Assembly: GCA_944472135.2 (NCBI GenBank)
Contig: OX235265.1
Span: 54,571,112-54,635,111, forward strand
Direction: 5' to 3'
DNA from: Trichobilharzia regenti
Taxonomy: Eukaryota; Platyhelminthes; Trematoda; Strigeidida; Schistosomatidae
Length of the DNA: 64,000 nt
In this document: piece after piece, positions 43,178-54,613 of the stretch
Numbering within the stretch: position 1 is the first letter of the stretch
How the letters are laid out: each line of letters starts with the position of its first letter
Position numbers and translations under genes: made by a program
The notes under the pieces: model-generated
Databases searched by the model: none
What the model saw: the letters and a program-made list of their open reading frames with translations, nothing else
Told to the model about the DNA's origin: nothing

Positions 43178-43583
43178 AACCCTTCTCAGGTTGACGATTG
43201 TAAGTTGTGGAATGTCCGGACACAAACAAGATTAACCAACAATTACAATAATTGGAACTCACACAATTATTTAACACAAACATATGTACAATCAACACAT
43301 CAAAATGGTGGATTCTGGCACGACAAACTACCCTTGAAGAACTGTAGGACTTACAGCAGTACGCCTACATTCCTTCTCAGGTTGATGATCTAAGTGGAAG
43401 TCGTCCGGACACAAACAGAATTACCAACAGCTAGATGACAGGTGATATCAATTCAGTATATACAATATGAACATATGTACAAAATCACACACCGAGCACA
43501 TTAGACTGCTCATTGATGCGCTACCCTTTGGAGAATTGTAGGACTTACAGCAGTACGCCTACAACCCTTCTCAGGTTGACGCT
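43178..43583 (-). other. E2 internal repeat region
   Basis: It holds copies of the E1 unit with GGACTTACAGCAGTACGCC at about 43,345 and 43,545, plus a diverged unit at 43,180-43,330. The unit length is about 190-210 bp. Confidence 0.5.
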
Positions 43584-44202
43584 CTAGGTTGGAAGATCGT
43601 CGCAGAGTTCATTTGCTGACTTCCTTCTATGAGCTATATCCTCAAATCTGAACGGCAACACGCCCATGTCATTGTATCGTAGAATATAGATGACCAACAA
43701 ACACACGACATATCTCATCAACCAAGTATAGAAACAGAGTAATTTACACCAAAGATAATAATATTCAAATAGTAACTTGAAACTAGAAATGCCTTGGTTC
43801 ATGCAAGTCAATTTAACAATTACTCTCTCGTTTACACTTGGCTTATTCTCACTAAACTGAGCAATATCTTTCGTCTTTTCAAACGCATCAATACCATCAT
43901 AGTCATTGCACATGATACTTGAGTTAATGGGCGTCTGTTTCATTGTGGATGACAGCATCAACGACGACTGATTGACTCCAGTTGATGAAGTTAGCGGTAG
44001 ATCAAAAGCTGTTGTTGCTCGACTTTCAGAAATTTGTCTGACTGCAAGACTACCACCACTGCTGTCTTTCATTGCTAGTTCGGGTTTATCACTATCATCT
44101 TATGATAGGTGGGCTACACGCTGATCAATTACACCGACAGTCTCACAAGGATGTATGCCTTCTTCAACTGCATCTGCCATCAATTCTACTTTACGTTGTA
44201 GT
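43584..44202 (-). pseudogene. E2 gag-like C-terminal part
   Basis: The 162-residue frame matches E1 residues about 495-651, including the whole hydrophobic segment, which is nearly unchanged, and the RFEDIAHRRK end. A TAA replaces a residue in the LSSDDS segment at about 44,100. The same frame continues upstream to the LTR fusion. The hydrophobic tail is better conserved between E1 and E2 than the Ser/Asp-rich region before it. Confidence 0.65.
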
Positions 44203-44233
44203 TGATCGTTCAATCTTCAACTACATTGATACA

Positions 44234-44575
44234 CCCTGCATTGGCCTGCAGGCTACTTGTCCTCAGATGATGAGCCCGTGAATCCGTGCAACGCTTCTGC
44301 TGCAGTTTTCATCAGAATTGCCTGCTTAAAATCATCTGAAAATGAGCATTAGTAAAAATGTGACGTTACCGTAGCGTCACAAAAGAATGAACTTACAAGT
44401 CATGGACCAATGATTTACCAGCAGTGCACAACTAGCTAACTTCCGAAATCTCATTCGTGCCAGGGGGCTTGACTAACGGGAACTGCTTAGTCCTCTGCAA
44501 ATAGTGTTCGACTATTAGATACGAAAATAGGGACATCAGAAAAAGTGAAGTCTTGCAAGAGGTATATTATGTAAT
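44234..44575. other. Unassigned spacer with a small hairpin
   Basis: GTGACGTTA (44,360-44,368) and TAGCGTCAC (44,372-44,380) can pair with one mismatch around a CCG loop. Nothing else was recognised. Confidence 0.35.
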
Positions 44576-45375
44576 AATGTAGTAATTTGTAATAATATAT
44601 ATTTCTTCCTGTTTATGCAGGAACATACCAATTGTACAGGCATGGATAAGTTTTTATATAAATTACACATAGTTTGATTAATGATGAATTTACAGTTTGG
44701 TTGTTCTTTCTGACATTAGAGCTAGTCGGAACAGTCTGCTATAAAGTGTTTTTTTGTAGCAAATAAAGAGATGTAGAAATATTGTCTTCGCATTAACACA
44801 AAACCCAGACATCAGATGAATGTAATACGGATATCTGGGAAAAATAAAGCTTGAAGTCAATTCTCTTACATAACTTTGTTGTGAACAGCACCCATGGCTT
44901 AAAGATTATTGATGTATTATGTTGAGATCAGTGATATATTTATTCTATTTTTTCAGTAGTCTTATCATAGTTTTATAACAGGAAAGAAATTTGATCGTGG
45001 AGGCGAAAACTAGATGAGGTCATGTGAAGTTGTTTTACTGCATCAAATGGTGCTGAGGTCGTTCTCAGAATTCTCCATTTGCTCCATTTGTGTCTGCATG
45101 GCGGACTGCATTCGTAAGTTGAGTAAAATGTTGAAAACTATTTGAAAACCAGTTGCTTCTTCATTTCAGATCATGAATACTCATTTACAGCATGTTCGCC
45201 AGCGTCTTCAAATGGTAGAATTGGATCGTTCATGGAATTTGGGTGGTTATGAGGTAGATGGTTTGGAATTAATCCTCATTTCAGTTTAGATGCAGGGTTG
45301 TTCGACCTCGATCAGAAGATGAATAGGAGCAGCAGAATACCAGAAAGAGAAAGTATGTGAACATGAAAAGGACAT

Positions 45376-46064
45376 TTAATATTTCAGAGAGCGTTTGAAG
45401 CTTGTAACCGAAGAGCAAGTTCTGACATCTAGGGGCAGGCTATTCCATATTTTAGAATACATGACTGTGAAGAAGTTTTCACGGAGTGTTGGCTTAAAAG
45501 AATCAGTTGTCACTGTGCAAGTTTGGTTACGCAAATTGTAAGAACCCTCCTGTGCGAATTGTATGTCCCTGTTACCTGAGAATGATATTTTGTGAAGGAC
45601 CTTAAAGAAGAATATTAGGTTTATAATAAGTCGCCTTGTCCAAAGTGGGTCAAGTTTCAGGATCATGCACCGTGAGATGTAGTCTTCCTTACAATCGTAG
45701 CCAAGTAGTTTTGAGGTAAAATATCGTTGGATACTTTCCATCCATAGCTTATCACGTGTGCGAGTGCAACTTATAATAAATGGACAGTATTCTAGTAGTG
45801 GTCTGACACATGTTTTGTACAGAATTAGCTTGGCTTCATTGTCGTAAAAGTTCCTGAGTATGCATCCTAAGAGCATCCTCGACTTCCGAGTCTGTGATGT
45901 CACTTGCTCAGAGGATGTTAGGTCACTAGAACACCTCAGCCCTAAGTCAACGACACTTCGGAGTCTGGTTAGGTTAGCGGATTGAAGCGTTAACCTCAAG
46001 TCAATTGAGAGTGCAGATCCAGCCACATTTGTTTGGGTTAAACTGTAGATTCCATAATGACGAT
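45376..46064 (-). pseudogene. C3 reverse transcriptase C-terminal part, truncated
   Basis: It matches C1 from RSVVDLGLRCSS to SVTSFKRSL and then stops because of the deletion into the 3' UTR. Confidence 0.7.
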
Positions 46065-46340
46065 CAAGCAGTCACTTTATCTAGTTGTTACTGCACTACA
46101 TTCTTGAAGTACCCTAGGCCATCACACGTAAACTGGAGGAAAAGTGTACGAATCAATAGATATACCGCCCACTTCAGAAAACGAGTGTATATTTATAAAT
46201 ATAAAATATTATCTCTTGAAACGTTATTCCTTTGTAGAGAATCTTCGATTTGAGATTATATCATACTTGATCGTGCCTGTAAAATGGCATGCATTTGCAT
46301 GTAAATTTATATGTTTATATGAAAATATAAATTATTATTA
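46065..46340 (+). mobile_element. Element D 3'-end insertion inside C3 RT
   Basis: This is the mirror of 27,988-28,262, with the same edges. Confidence 0.65.
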
Positions 46341-48305
46341 TCACATTGGAATGTACAAGCTAATTTTAGGTCATCTGCAAAGATGAATAGTTTCGCGTGT
46401 GAGAAGAAAGCGCATATGTCGTTAATGTATAGTGTAAATAGGAGGGGTCAAATGACACTACCTCGTATTACACTAGAAGTGATAGGGCTTAGTTTGGAAG
46501 TTACACACCCAAGTTTAACTATTTGAGACCTGTTGTTAAGGAACGATTTAAGCCATCCTACTAATGAGTCACGTATTGCTAAGGAGCTCAGCTTATTTGT
46601 TAGCAGTAAATGGTCAACACGGTCAAATGCTTTAGAAATGTCAAAGTAGGTGACAATTACTAGTTGCCGTCTGTCACGACTGCTGGTTACAAAATTGAAG
46701 AAGTCTAGGTGACATGTTAAACATGATCTGGATTTCAGGAATCCATGTTGGTTCGGACTTATGATGTTGCAGCTAAGCATGTGTTTGATTAGGTTATTTT
46801 TGACTAGTCTCTCCATGATTCTAGATGCTATAGGTGTGATATTGATTGGCCGGTAGTTACTGACTTCAGTTTTCGAGCCAGATTTGTGTTTAGGCATAAT
46901 GAATGTTGTCTTCCATATGTCAGGGTAAGTTTGGGTTTCTACGGACATTGTGAATATTTTAAGCAGCAGCAGAGGAATGTCAGGGCCACCATATTTATAG
47001 AAATAAGATGATATACCGTCGATACCGAAGCCATTTGAACTTTTGAGGGTTCTTACAGTTTGGTTGATATTAGCGTAAGTGAATGCAACAGTGCTAATTT
47101 GGTTTGGTGTGAGTGGAGATGGAGTTTGTGCCATATTAGTAACAAGGTGTATATCGAGTAGCTGGACTGAGGGCTTAGGGTAGTTGCCTGCAAACGTTTT
47201 GTTGAATAGTTCATATATGTCTGCAGAGTTAGTGCATAGCTCACCTTTGTCTAAGAGGAGATAAACGCTGTGAATTTTGCGGTTCTTTCGCTTCTTTAGG
47301 ATTTCTGTGAGTGCATACACCCTAACAGGACTGGCTACTGAAATGCGTTCTTCGTTTCTCACATGGAAATCTCGAGCTTGCGAGATGGAGCTTAGAGTGT
47401 TACGTATTAGACCTAGAGTGCCAAAGTCATGGTGTTTGAAGTAACTTGTTGAGAGTCTCTTCAGTTTCGTACGACCCTTTGGTTTTATGAATGACTTTCT
47501 GTGTAGGGAAACCTTAAGTGTTTGGAGTGGAATGACAGCATCTAAGCATGTGTTAGAGTTATGGTAGAAGATGGTTAGGGCTCTCGAGAGGTCATCAGTA
47601 GTGAAGTATTCATCCCATTCGGAGGATCTTAGCATTGATTCTACTAAGGCCCAGTTTGCCTTACTATAGTTTCTATATATTACTTTTTTTGAAGTGGAGG
47701 TATTAGATGCATTGCTATTCAGCGGAATTGGCAGTGCGCACATCACTGTTTTGTGGTCGCTCCCTGGAAACTCAGAACCTACTAGCGTTGAAAGGGGGCT
47801 TATATTGTGGCAGAAGATTAAGTCTAGTACGTTATTACCTCTTGTGGTGGTTGTGACAGTTTGTTTCCAGCCAAGCATATCCAATGTGCCTAAGAACTTA
47901 TCAAATTTAGTTGGGCCTGTGGGTATATCCCAGTTGATTTCAGATAAGTTAAAGTCCCCACATAGGATCCTATGATCGTATTGTAAGGTGGATAACTGCT
48001 CCAGAGTATTAATAAGTTGGGTCTCGTAATTACTAAAGGTGCCAGGTGCTCTGTAGGTGCATCCAATTAATGCTGTTACGTTGTTTAAGTGTACATTAAC
48101 CCATAGAGTCTCAGGCATGTTAAGTGTACTACTTTCTAGCTGTGATACAGTAAGTGCACTTAGAAGATACATGAGACAACCCCCTCCCTTATCACCTTTC
48201 CTGTCACACCGAAAGTGTGTGTAGTTATGCAAGCTTATTTCTTCATCCAGGATGTTCGAATGACACCAAGATTCAGTGATGACAATTACAGGGGGTTGAT
48301 ATAAA
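46340..48305 (-). pseudogene. C3 ORF2: endonuclease and reverse transcriptase, same TGA as C1
   Basis: The open frame 48,232-46,448 has 594 residues with the same motifs as C1 and differs by two residues (HHD for HHN, KNN for KKN). It ends at the same TGA and continues in frame to FADD, followed by the same element D insertion. Confidence 0.8.
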
Positions 48306-48800
48306 AGTGTGTGCGTACTATAATTTAGGCAAGTGAATGCAAAAGTAAACTTACAATTTGGTTGTATCCTTTTTATCGGTCAACTGTGGCTCACTGTAAA
48401 CCAATGAGTAGTTAATAAGTCACGACAATTTAGAGCTGGAAATTAAGACGGAGTTGCGACAAAGATTTAAGCTAATTCACCTCATCCGAATTTCATTGAA
48501 AGCGTGAATACTTGTCTCACCCTCTAAGTTGTCTACCTTATATATTCCAATATCCCCAGAATGCAATGGGTGTTCAAAAGACTAAAATGGGAAGCATGAG
48601 AAAGTGTGTAGTGGTCCGTGCTGTCATACGTCCTCACATAAATGAAGTAAGCCATGGACATTGTAGACCACAGTAGACACCTACAAGGAATGCCTTGTTA
48701 CAGCCAGACAAGAACCGTTAAAGCTCATGTTACCTGGAAAAAATCGGAAAAACTTTCAACAAACAAATTCCTGAAGTCTACATAAATTATACACTATGCA

Positions 48801-49685
48801 TAATAATAAAAATGGGCAGAACTGTAATAGTTCTAATATAAAACATAGAAGTATACAATCAATTACTTCAAAGAATTCGTAAACAAGGAGGCTGGGAGGT
48901 ACGCAGGCAACTCTCCCAAATGGAAATACAAACCATGAATTCAGCCGCCTCCTTTCCAACAAAGACTTCAATTCAGTAAAAGACATCTGATAAAGGGGCC
49001 TATTGTGATGAAATCAGATAGGGAAAGTATATTTAACTGATTGCTTATATTAAAAAATTATATTATTTGAAATCATGTATTACTAATCACTAATTATGAT
49101 TCATTGTAACGCGGTTCAGCAAAGTTAGCTGTCATTGGTTGAGGAGGTACATATGAGTTACTCCGATTGGTTGATTTCTAGCCAATAACCGCCCATGTCA
49201 ATGTCTCGAAAAATCTGCAATGCGCCCGAAAATATGCTAGCTGGGTAGTCACTATGAACAGTGACGTCTTTATTATTGCTGGCAAGACCTGTTATTCGTC
49301 ATTTAGCCGTTGTCAGGTTTGCTAAAATCTTTGTACAAGCTTTGGAAGCCACTGCATAACTTTTCACTAAATAATTTTATCACTTCATGATGCTTCGGTG
49401 AACCAAGATATCGATCAACGATAAATTATGAAGTCCCTCACGTTTCGTGAAAACTATTTGGCTACCTATATATTTCTCAGTTCTTCGTCCACCTTTCATT
49501 AACCAAACTGGATAGTGTTTAGCTACACGTTTTTGCAGATTACGCTTACGACGTCCAATAAAATCAGCTCCACAAGGGCAGGTAAAAGAGTAAGTACACG
49601 TAAATGTGGACAAAAGCGGTAATCTACTCTTGACAAATTGTCTGATCATATTTCGGCTGGTAAGATGCAAGCCAGCTGCAGGAAA
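48801..49685 (-). mobile_element. Penelope-like GIY-YIG fragment, inverse copy
   Basis: This is the mirror of 24,641-25,500. The 131-residue frame (49,775-49,380) is identical to the left copy in the GIY-YIG part and runs into the B3 tail at its N-terminus. Confidence 0.65.
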
Positions 49686-50902
49686 ATAATAATAATAATG
49701 TATTCCCATTTTGTACATGAGAGACGTCAGTTTACAGGCATCGTCAATATGATAAATTACATATACGATTAGCAATCATACTTAATAATAATATTTTAAT
49801 AAAATACATATTTTTTCCTACCTGTGTGGGACACATCAAATGTACAGGCATGGATAAACATTATTTAAATTTCATAAATTTGGCTTATGGTTAAATTACA
49901 TGGTTGCTGACGCTTTTGTCTTCGGTTTGTGGGAACAATATCATAACCAGTCATTCAATGGAGCAGATCATGAAATATGGGAATATTGACTACGCATTAA
50001 CAAAAAAACCCAAGTATATTTTGGATGGATTAAAAATACTTGGGAAAAAATAAAGCTTGAAGTAATTCCACAGTATAACTTAGGTGTTTACATATCCGAA
50101 TCTTATTTTTGATTTATATCCAAATTGGGTAATATGAAGGCTATTTTTACAGATACGATCGGTTATGTTATAAGTTACAATCGTGACGTTGTATTACAAA
50201 TAGATACTTTTCCATTGGTATAAGAGTTTATTACACAAATGTAATCCAGGTTGCGTCGTGGGGAAAGTTAATTCGTTATTAACTAGGCAACTGAAAGATA
50301 TCGGACCGATAATGTCTGCAGATCATTTGTCATTTTAAACAGTCAAACATCCACGTTATTCATATTCTCATTCAAACGTCAAATGGAAGCTTAAATGAGA
50401 GTGAGAGAAAAAAGAAGACAAACAACGGCAAAGCAAAAGAAAGCAAGAGGAGTCCTTAAGGAGTGATTAATAAATATATACATATATATTCTTGATATGT
50501 ATCCATATAATATGTGTGTTTGTTTGACAGACACTTTTCATTAATTGGCATTGGACAGTAGGAGGATTGACAACAACCACGATGTAAATCTAAGGGTTCT
50601 GTTAAAGTTGAATACTGTAAACGATATTTAGCATCGTGTGAATTGGCTCCGATCAGCTTGGAATTTTATCAACGAACATTCCGCGTAAATCTACACATAC
50701 TCGTCCAACAAAAACTAATGACTCACTCAGCAGCAGTACATAACAATTCTGTTTTGTAACTATGGTTATTTTTGTGCAATAATTAACTAGTCCCGTTATG
50801 CTCATTTTCGTATTATGTGTGAACTAATATTACTGTCCTGTGTAGAAATGTTTATCATCTAGTTCCAATTATACAAGAATTTATAATGGTAGTTTGTTGT
50901 AA

Positions 50903-51100
50903 CTACACGTTTAATGAACTTAAAATATATATGTAGGGTAAAATAGAGGGCGTAGGAGACAGACGCAAAAGTGCATTGTCATCTTTGAGCAGTCTGGTGA
51001 CTGAGGAGATGAACACTGGAAGTGTGTTTGCATCGCGCACATTAGCTGGTAGTCTATTCCAAATGACTGAAAACTTATTTAAGAAGAAGTTGTACCGCAC
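50903..51100 (-). pseudogene. B3 RT extreme C-terminus
   Basis: The frame holds NKFSVIWNRLPANVRD and ends SSLNV, like B1. A deletion near 51,130 removes residues present in B1 and breaks the frame from the main RT. Confidence 0.65.
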
Positions 51101-51260
51101 GTAAGTCTGACAGTGCTCTATAGCAGCTAGGTTTCAAGATTAATACTGATGACAGCGGTAGGTTTAGTTATTGGCTCGGAGGAATGCAAGAGAAGATTAG
51201 TTAGCTTGTAGTAAAAGATAAGGTTTAGCTTAAGGCGTCTTTTCCAGAGGGGTTCTAATC

Positions 51261-52478
51261 TTAGTCTTCGCATCGCTCATGGTATTCCAGACCACTTTCT
51301 AAACCAAGAGTTCTTGAGGTAAACTGCCGTTGCACTCCCTCTAATTTAAGCTTGTCATTTTGTCTGAGTCCGCTAAGAATAAACGGGCAGTATTCTAAGA
51401 TAGGTCGGACACATACTTTGTATAATAAAACCCTAGTTTCACAACAAAAGAAATTGCGTGTTATGCATCCTATCAGCCTTCGTGTTTTACGTCTGGCATA
51501 ATCAGTCTGTTCAGCGAACGTTAGGTTACTAGAGTATCTAATACCGAGATCTACGACTGAGTTGAGCTTAGCTAGTTTTCGCCCATTTATTTCAAGAGTT
51601 AGATCAAGGTTACTGTTGCCGATACAAATCCAGCCGCATTTGTCAATGTTAAAATTTAGACAGGATTCAGCACACCATGTTGCAAGGCTACTTAGTTCAA
51701 GATGTATTTTAGTAACCATATCGCTTAATTCATGAGTGTAGCAGGAGTAGACGACTTTGAGGTCGTCAGCATATAGGAATGGTTTACCTGAGGTGAAGCA
51801 CTTGCAAATGCTGTTAATGTAGACTGTGAATAAAAGTGGACCTAGGACACTACCTTGCACGACCCCACTTGAGATCTGCCTAGGATGAGACAATACAGAT
51901 CCAACTTTGGTTATTTGTACCCTGTTGCTTAGAAATGATTTTAACCAGTTCAGTAATGGGTTGCGAATTCCACAAGAGTACAGCTTCTCAAAGAGAATAC
52001 TGTGAGATACCATGTCAAATGCCCTAGATATATCGAAGTATAGAACAACGACTAGCTTACGTGCTTCGCGACTACTAGTGATGCAGTTGAAAAAGTCGAA
52101 GTGGCAAGTAACGCAGGATCTATTTTTGAGAAATCCGTGTTGAGACCTTGTAACAAGATCTTCCCTAATTAGGTAGTCTGACAATTGATCTTTTACAACT
52201 TTCTCCATGATTCGTGAGATAACTGGGGTTATATTTATGGGTCTGTAATTGCGGACGTTTGCCCTATCACCAGATTTGTAATGTGGAATTATGAAGCTAG
52301 TTTTCCACTCACTAGGGTAAGTGCCAGTGTCCATAGATATTGAGAAGAATTTAAGAAGTAACAAGGGTATATCACACCCACTGTTTTTGAAAATTATCGA
52401 AGCGAGGCCATCCGGTCCCGTACTAGTGGAAGGTTTAAGGCTTTTAATTGCTTGTACTATTAACTGATTAGTGAACAC
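51261..52478 (-). pseudogene. B3 reverse transcriptase
   Basis: The 405-residue frame runs from FTNQLIVQAIKSL through YRPINITP, YFDISRAFD, QGSVLGPLLF and YADD to LEYHERCED. A missing base near 51,266 shifts the frame at the point where B1 continues RCVRLRLEP, so the C-terminus is split off (50,903-51,100). Unlike B1, the DIPLLLLKFFS segment before the RT is in frame. Confidence 0.8.
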
Positions 52479-52533
52479 AATGCTTTCAAGGGAAGAGATA
52501 GTAAGGGGGCGGTTTCACCAGGCATATGTGTTT

Positions 52534-53285
52534 CTAAACTAAAGTTTGCAAACCAATCACTGAAAGTTCACAGATAGTGGCAGGTTCATTGTAGATTACT
52601 TTGTCGTGAAGTAAGTATGGGATTTCCCTCGCCGACTGCATTCGTTTTTTAAGAAGTGCCGTTAAGTTATAAACTTTGGAGGTACTTTCAAGTGCCGTTA
52701 ACTCTTCGTCGAGGTCCTTTTGAGAGCGTAGGCGCTTGATAGATTCAAGAGACTCGTGGATTGAGAGCAATAGTGATATGTCCTTAGTGGAATAGTACTG
52801 TTTCTTCAGCTTCCTTAACTTATTACGGTGTGCCCTTGGAATATATTCAGTTCGGTGTCTACTTAATTTCACTATTTTCTTTGGAGCAACTGTATCTAGA
52901 CAAAGGGTAACATTCCTGTAAAACAGGGTTACTAAGGCCTCCAGGGAGTCAGTGGTAAAATAGTCATCCCATTGACAGAGTCGAATAAGTTCTTGGACTA
53001 ATCCCCAGTCTGTATATTTGTAACTACGACATATTGTGCTTCCTGAGTCTTGTTTGTTTCCTGTATTTAGTGGTGAGAAAGGCAGAGAGCAGAGTACCAT
53101 TCTATGGTCAATACTGGAAAATATATTAGCAACGTAGTTGGAGACTGGGACTGTGTCACGACAACACACAAGGTCCAACATGTTGTCATTACGAGTAGGT
53201 GTCTGAACGTGTTGTCGTCATCCATAACAGTCGATGGTGGCAAGCAAGTCGCTGAGGCTTTGGGGGCCGGAACTACTCAACTACT
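52534..53285 (-). pseudogene. B3 endonuclease C-terminal part and linker
   Basis: A frame of 215 residues runs from MLDLVCCRD through SIDHRMVLC and the charged linker to IGLQTLV. It is preceded by the same TGA seen in B2 after DCYG. The end is the frameshift shared with B1. Confidence 0.7.
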
Positions 53286-53395
53286 CAACGCTTGTGGCGG
53301 CCTGCTTGAACATAGGGCTACCAAAAATTCCACCTTACATCATTTTGCAAAATTGCTTTGGTTTGCTCTTTTAGTTTTGTTTTAATTTATCAATA

Positions 53396-54613
53396 ATGTG
53401 TCCTAATCGTATTATATATAATCGCGCATTTTTAAAATCATTACAACCTACCGCGTTGTGTCATCCACAAAAATTGAGAAAAAAGCATCGCTGTGGCTGG
53501 CAGCGTGCACTGAAACGTACACAAATTAATCAAATGACTGTTCCTGAACTCGTTAGCACTAATTGTAGATCCCTGCCCAACAAAATGGATTATCTCCAAT
53601 CCCTAATGTATTCCAATGTTTATCGAAATGCTGGAAAAAATGGACACAAGCGTAAATTACACAGGGGATGTAGCGAGGGCATATGTGGTCATACACTTTA
53701 CGCATAGACAGTTAGGTGTACTCACTCCTGAGCTCTTTCTAATGTTGTACAATACATACGTCAGGCCACACCTTGAGGTTCATAATATTATTGCACCCCC
53801 AATGCTGAGAAGAGATGCCAACCTCTTGGAAAGAGTCCAACGACGGGCAACAAAAGGAGTGGTTGGTCTCCGAAACAAACCATATGATGAAAGGCTGAAG
53901 AAATTAGGCCTGTTCACACTTAGTTACCGTCGGCTTAGGGGATTTGATTACTGCCTACAAAATAACAAATGACCAGAATCACCCAAACAAAGGTGTTCTG
54001 CCATTGAGTAGGTATAGGCTTCCACGTGGAAATCCCAGAAGGATAGCTCACCAGAGGGCAAGGACCCGGGTGCGCTCCCACTTCTTTTCACTGCGGGTTT
54101 GTCGTCCCTGGAATTCCTTACCGGCAGATGTAGCTATGGCACCGTCTTTGGACGCCTTTAAGCGAAGGCTAGACAACCATGCAGCGATAAAAGGACTGCA
54201 TCCAAATTGCCTATCTCCTTAAAATCGCATTTACCAATCAGGGTAGATAATTAAACTCGTCATTTTACTTCTTTACATTCTCTCCCGTCTTACTCTCCTG
54301 ACAACTTATTAATATTATAATTACTATTATTATTATTATTACTATTATTATTACTATTACTGATATATATATTATTCTTCAAACTTCATGAGCTGACTGT
54401 TGTTACGTTTCCTATTTTCGTTTCTGTCTCTTAGTCTGAATAGCTTCACTAATTATATCTATTATTATTATTACTATTATTATTATTATTACTATCTCTT
54501 TTCTCTTGTCGACAATACCGAAGGACTAACTGGCGAAAGGATCAACTCCAATCACAGTAGTAACAGTCTTAACATACCTCATACTACAAACCACATATAA
54601 TTAATCCCAGCAT
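53396..54613 (+). mobile_element. CR1-like element A2, internally deleted
   Basis: A frame at 53,396-53,620 has a basic linker and VSTNCRSLPNKMDYLQSLM, the N-terminal Asn motif region of an endonuclease. It is fused at about 53,640 to the A-type RT C-terminus, so nearly the whole endonuclease and RT are missing. The 3' UTR (54,221-54,613) matches A1 around E1 and keeps the empty target site. Two ATT-rich microsatellites (54,316-54,362 and 54,462-54,496) lie within it. Confidence 0.7.
53616..54222 (+). pseudogene. A2 RT C-terminal part
   Basis: The first frame (to 53,972) has RRATKGVVGLRNKPYDERLK and FTLSYRRLRG. The second (from 53,944) continues TAYKITNDQNHP and has SHFFSLRVCRPWNSLPADV. One base lost in the G run at about 53,937-53,942 separates them. 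The C-terminus is better preserved than in A1. Confidence 0.75.

Larger units (their letters stand above)
40231..44233 (-). mobile_element. Deleted BEL/Pao-like LTR element E2, carrying C2
   Basis: It has a complete 3' LTR (40,231-40,589, 359 bp), internal sequence like E1 (40,590-41,330 and 43,178-44,202), and a 32-bp tip of the 5' LTR (44,202-44,233) fused directly to the middle of gag. The fusion point shares TTG between the gag and LTR sequences. The 5' part of gag and most of the 5' LTR are missing. Element C2 is inserted at 41,331-43,177. Confidence 0.75.
44576..48800 (-). mobile_element. CR1-like element C3
   Basis: It is the inverse counterpart of C1. From 48,750 to 45,382 the two align base for base (coordinates sum to 74,327) with only a handful of substitutions. 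At 45,382 C3 jumps from the RT C-terminus to the last 0.8 kb of the 3' UTR, a deletion of about 450 bp relative to C2. The tail is at about 44,576-44,592. Confidence 0.8.
20102..53285. repeat. Large inverted duplication of a B-Penelope-C cassette
   Basis: The left arm (20.1-28.95 kb) and right arm (45.38-53.28 kb) carry the same three elements in mirror order. Between 24,552 and 28,945 the arms align without indels and coordinates always sum to 74,327. Outward from 24.0 and 50.3 kb they are more diverged and carry separate insertions and deletions. The spacer is about 16.4 kb. Confidence 0.85.
49686..53285 (-). mobile_element. CR1-like element B3, 5'-truncated
   Basis: It runs from the endonuclease middle (about 53,285) to an ATT tail at 49,686-49,700. 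A segment with TAATTGGCATTGGACAGTAGG (50,480-50,750), absent from B1, interrupts the 3' UTR. Confidence 0.8.
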
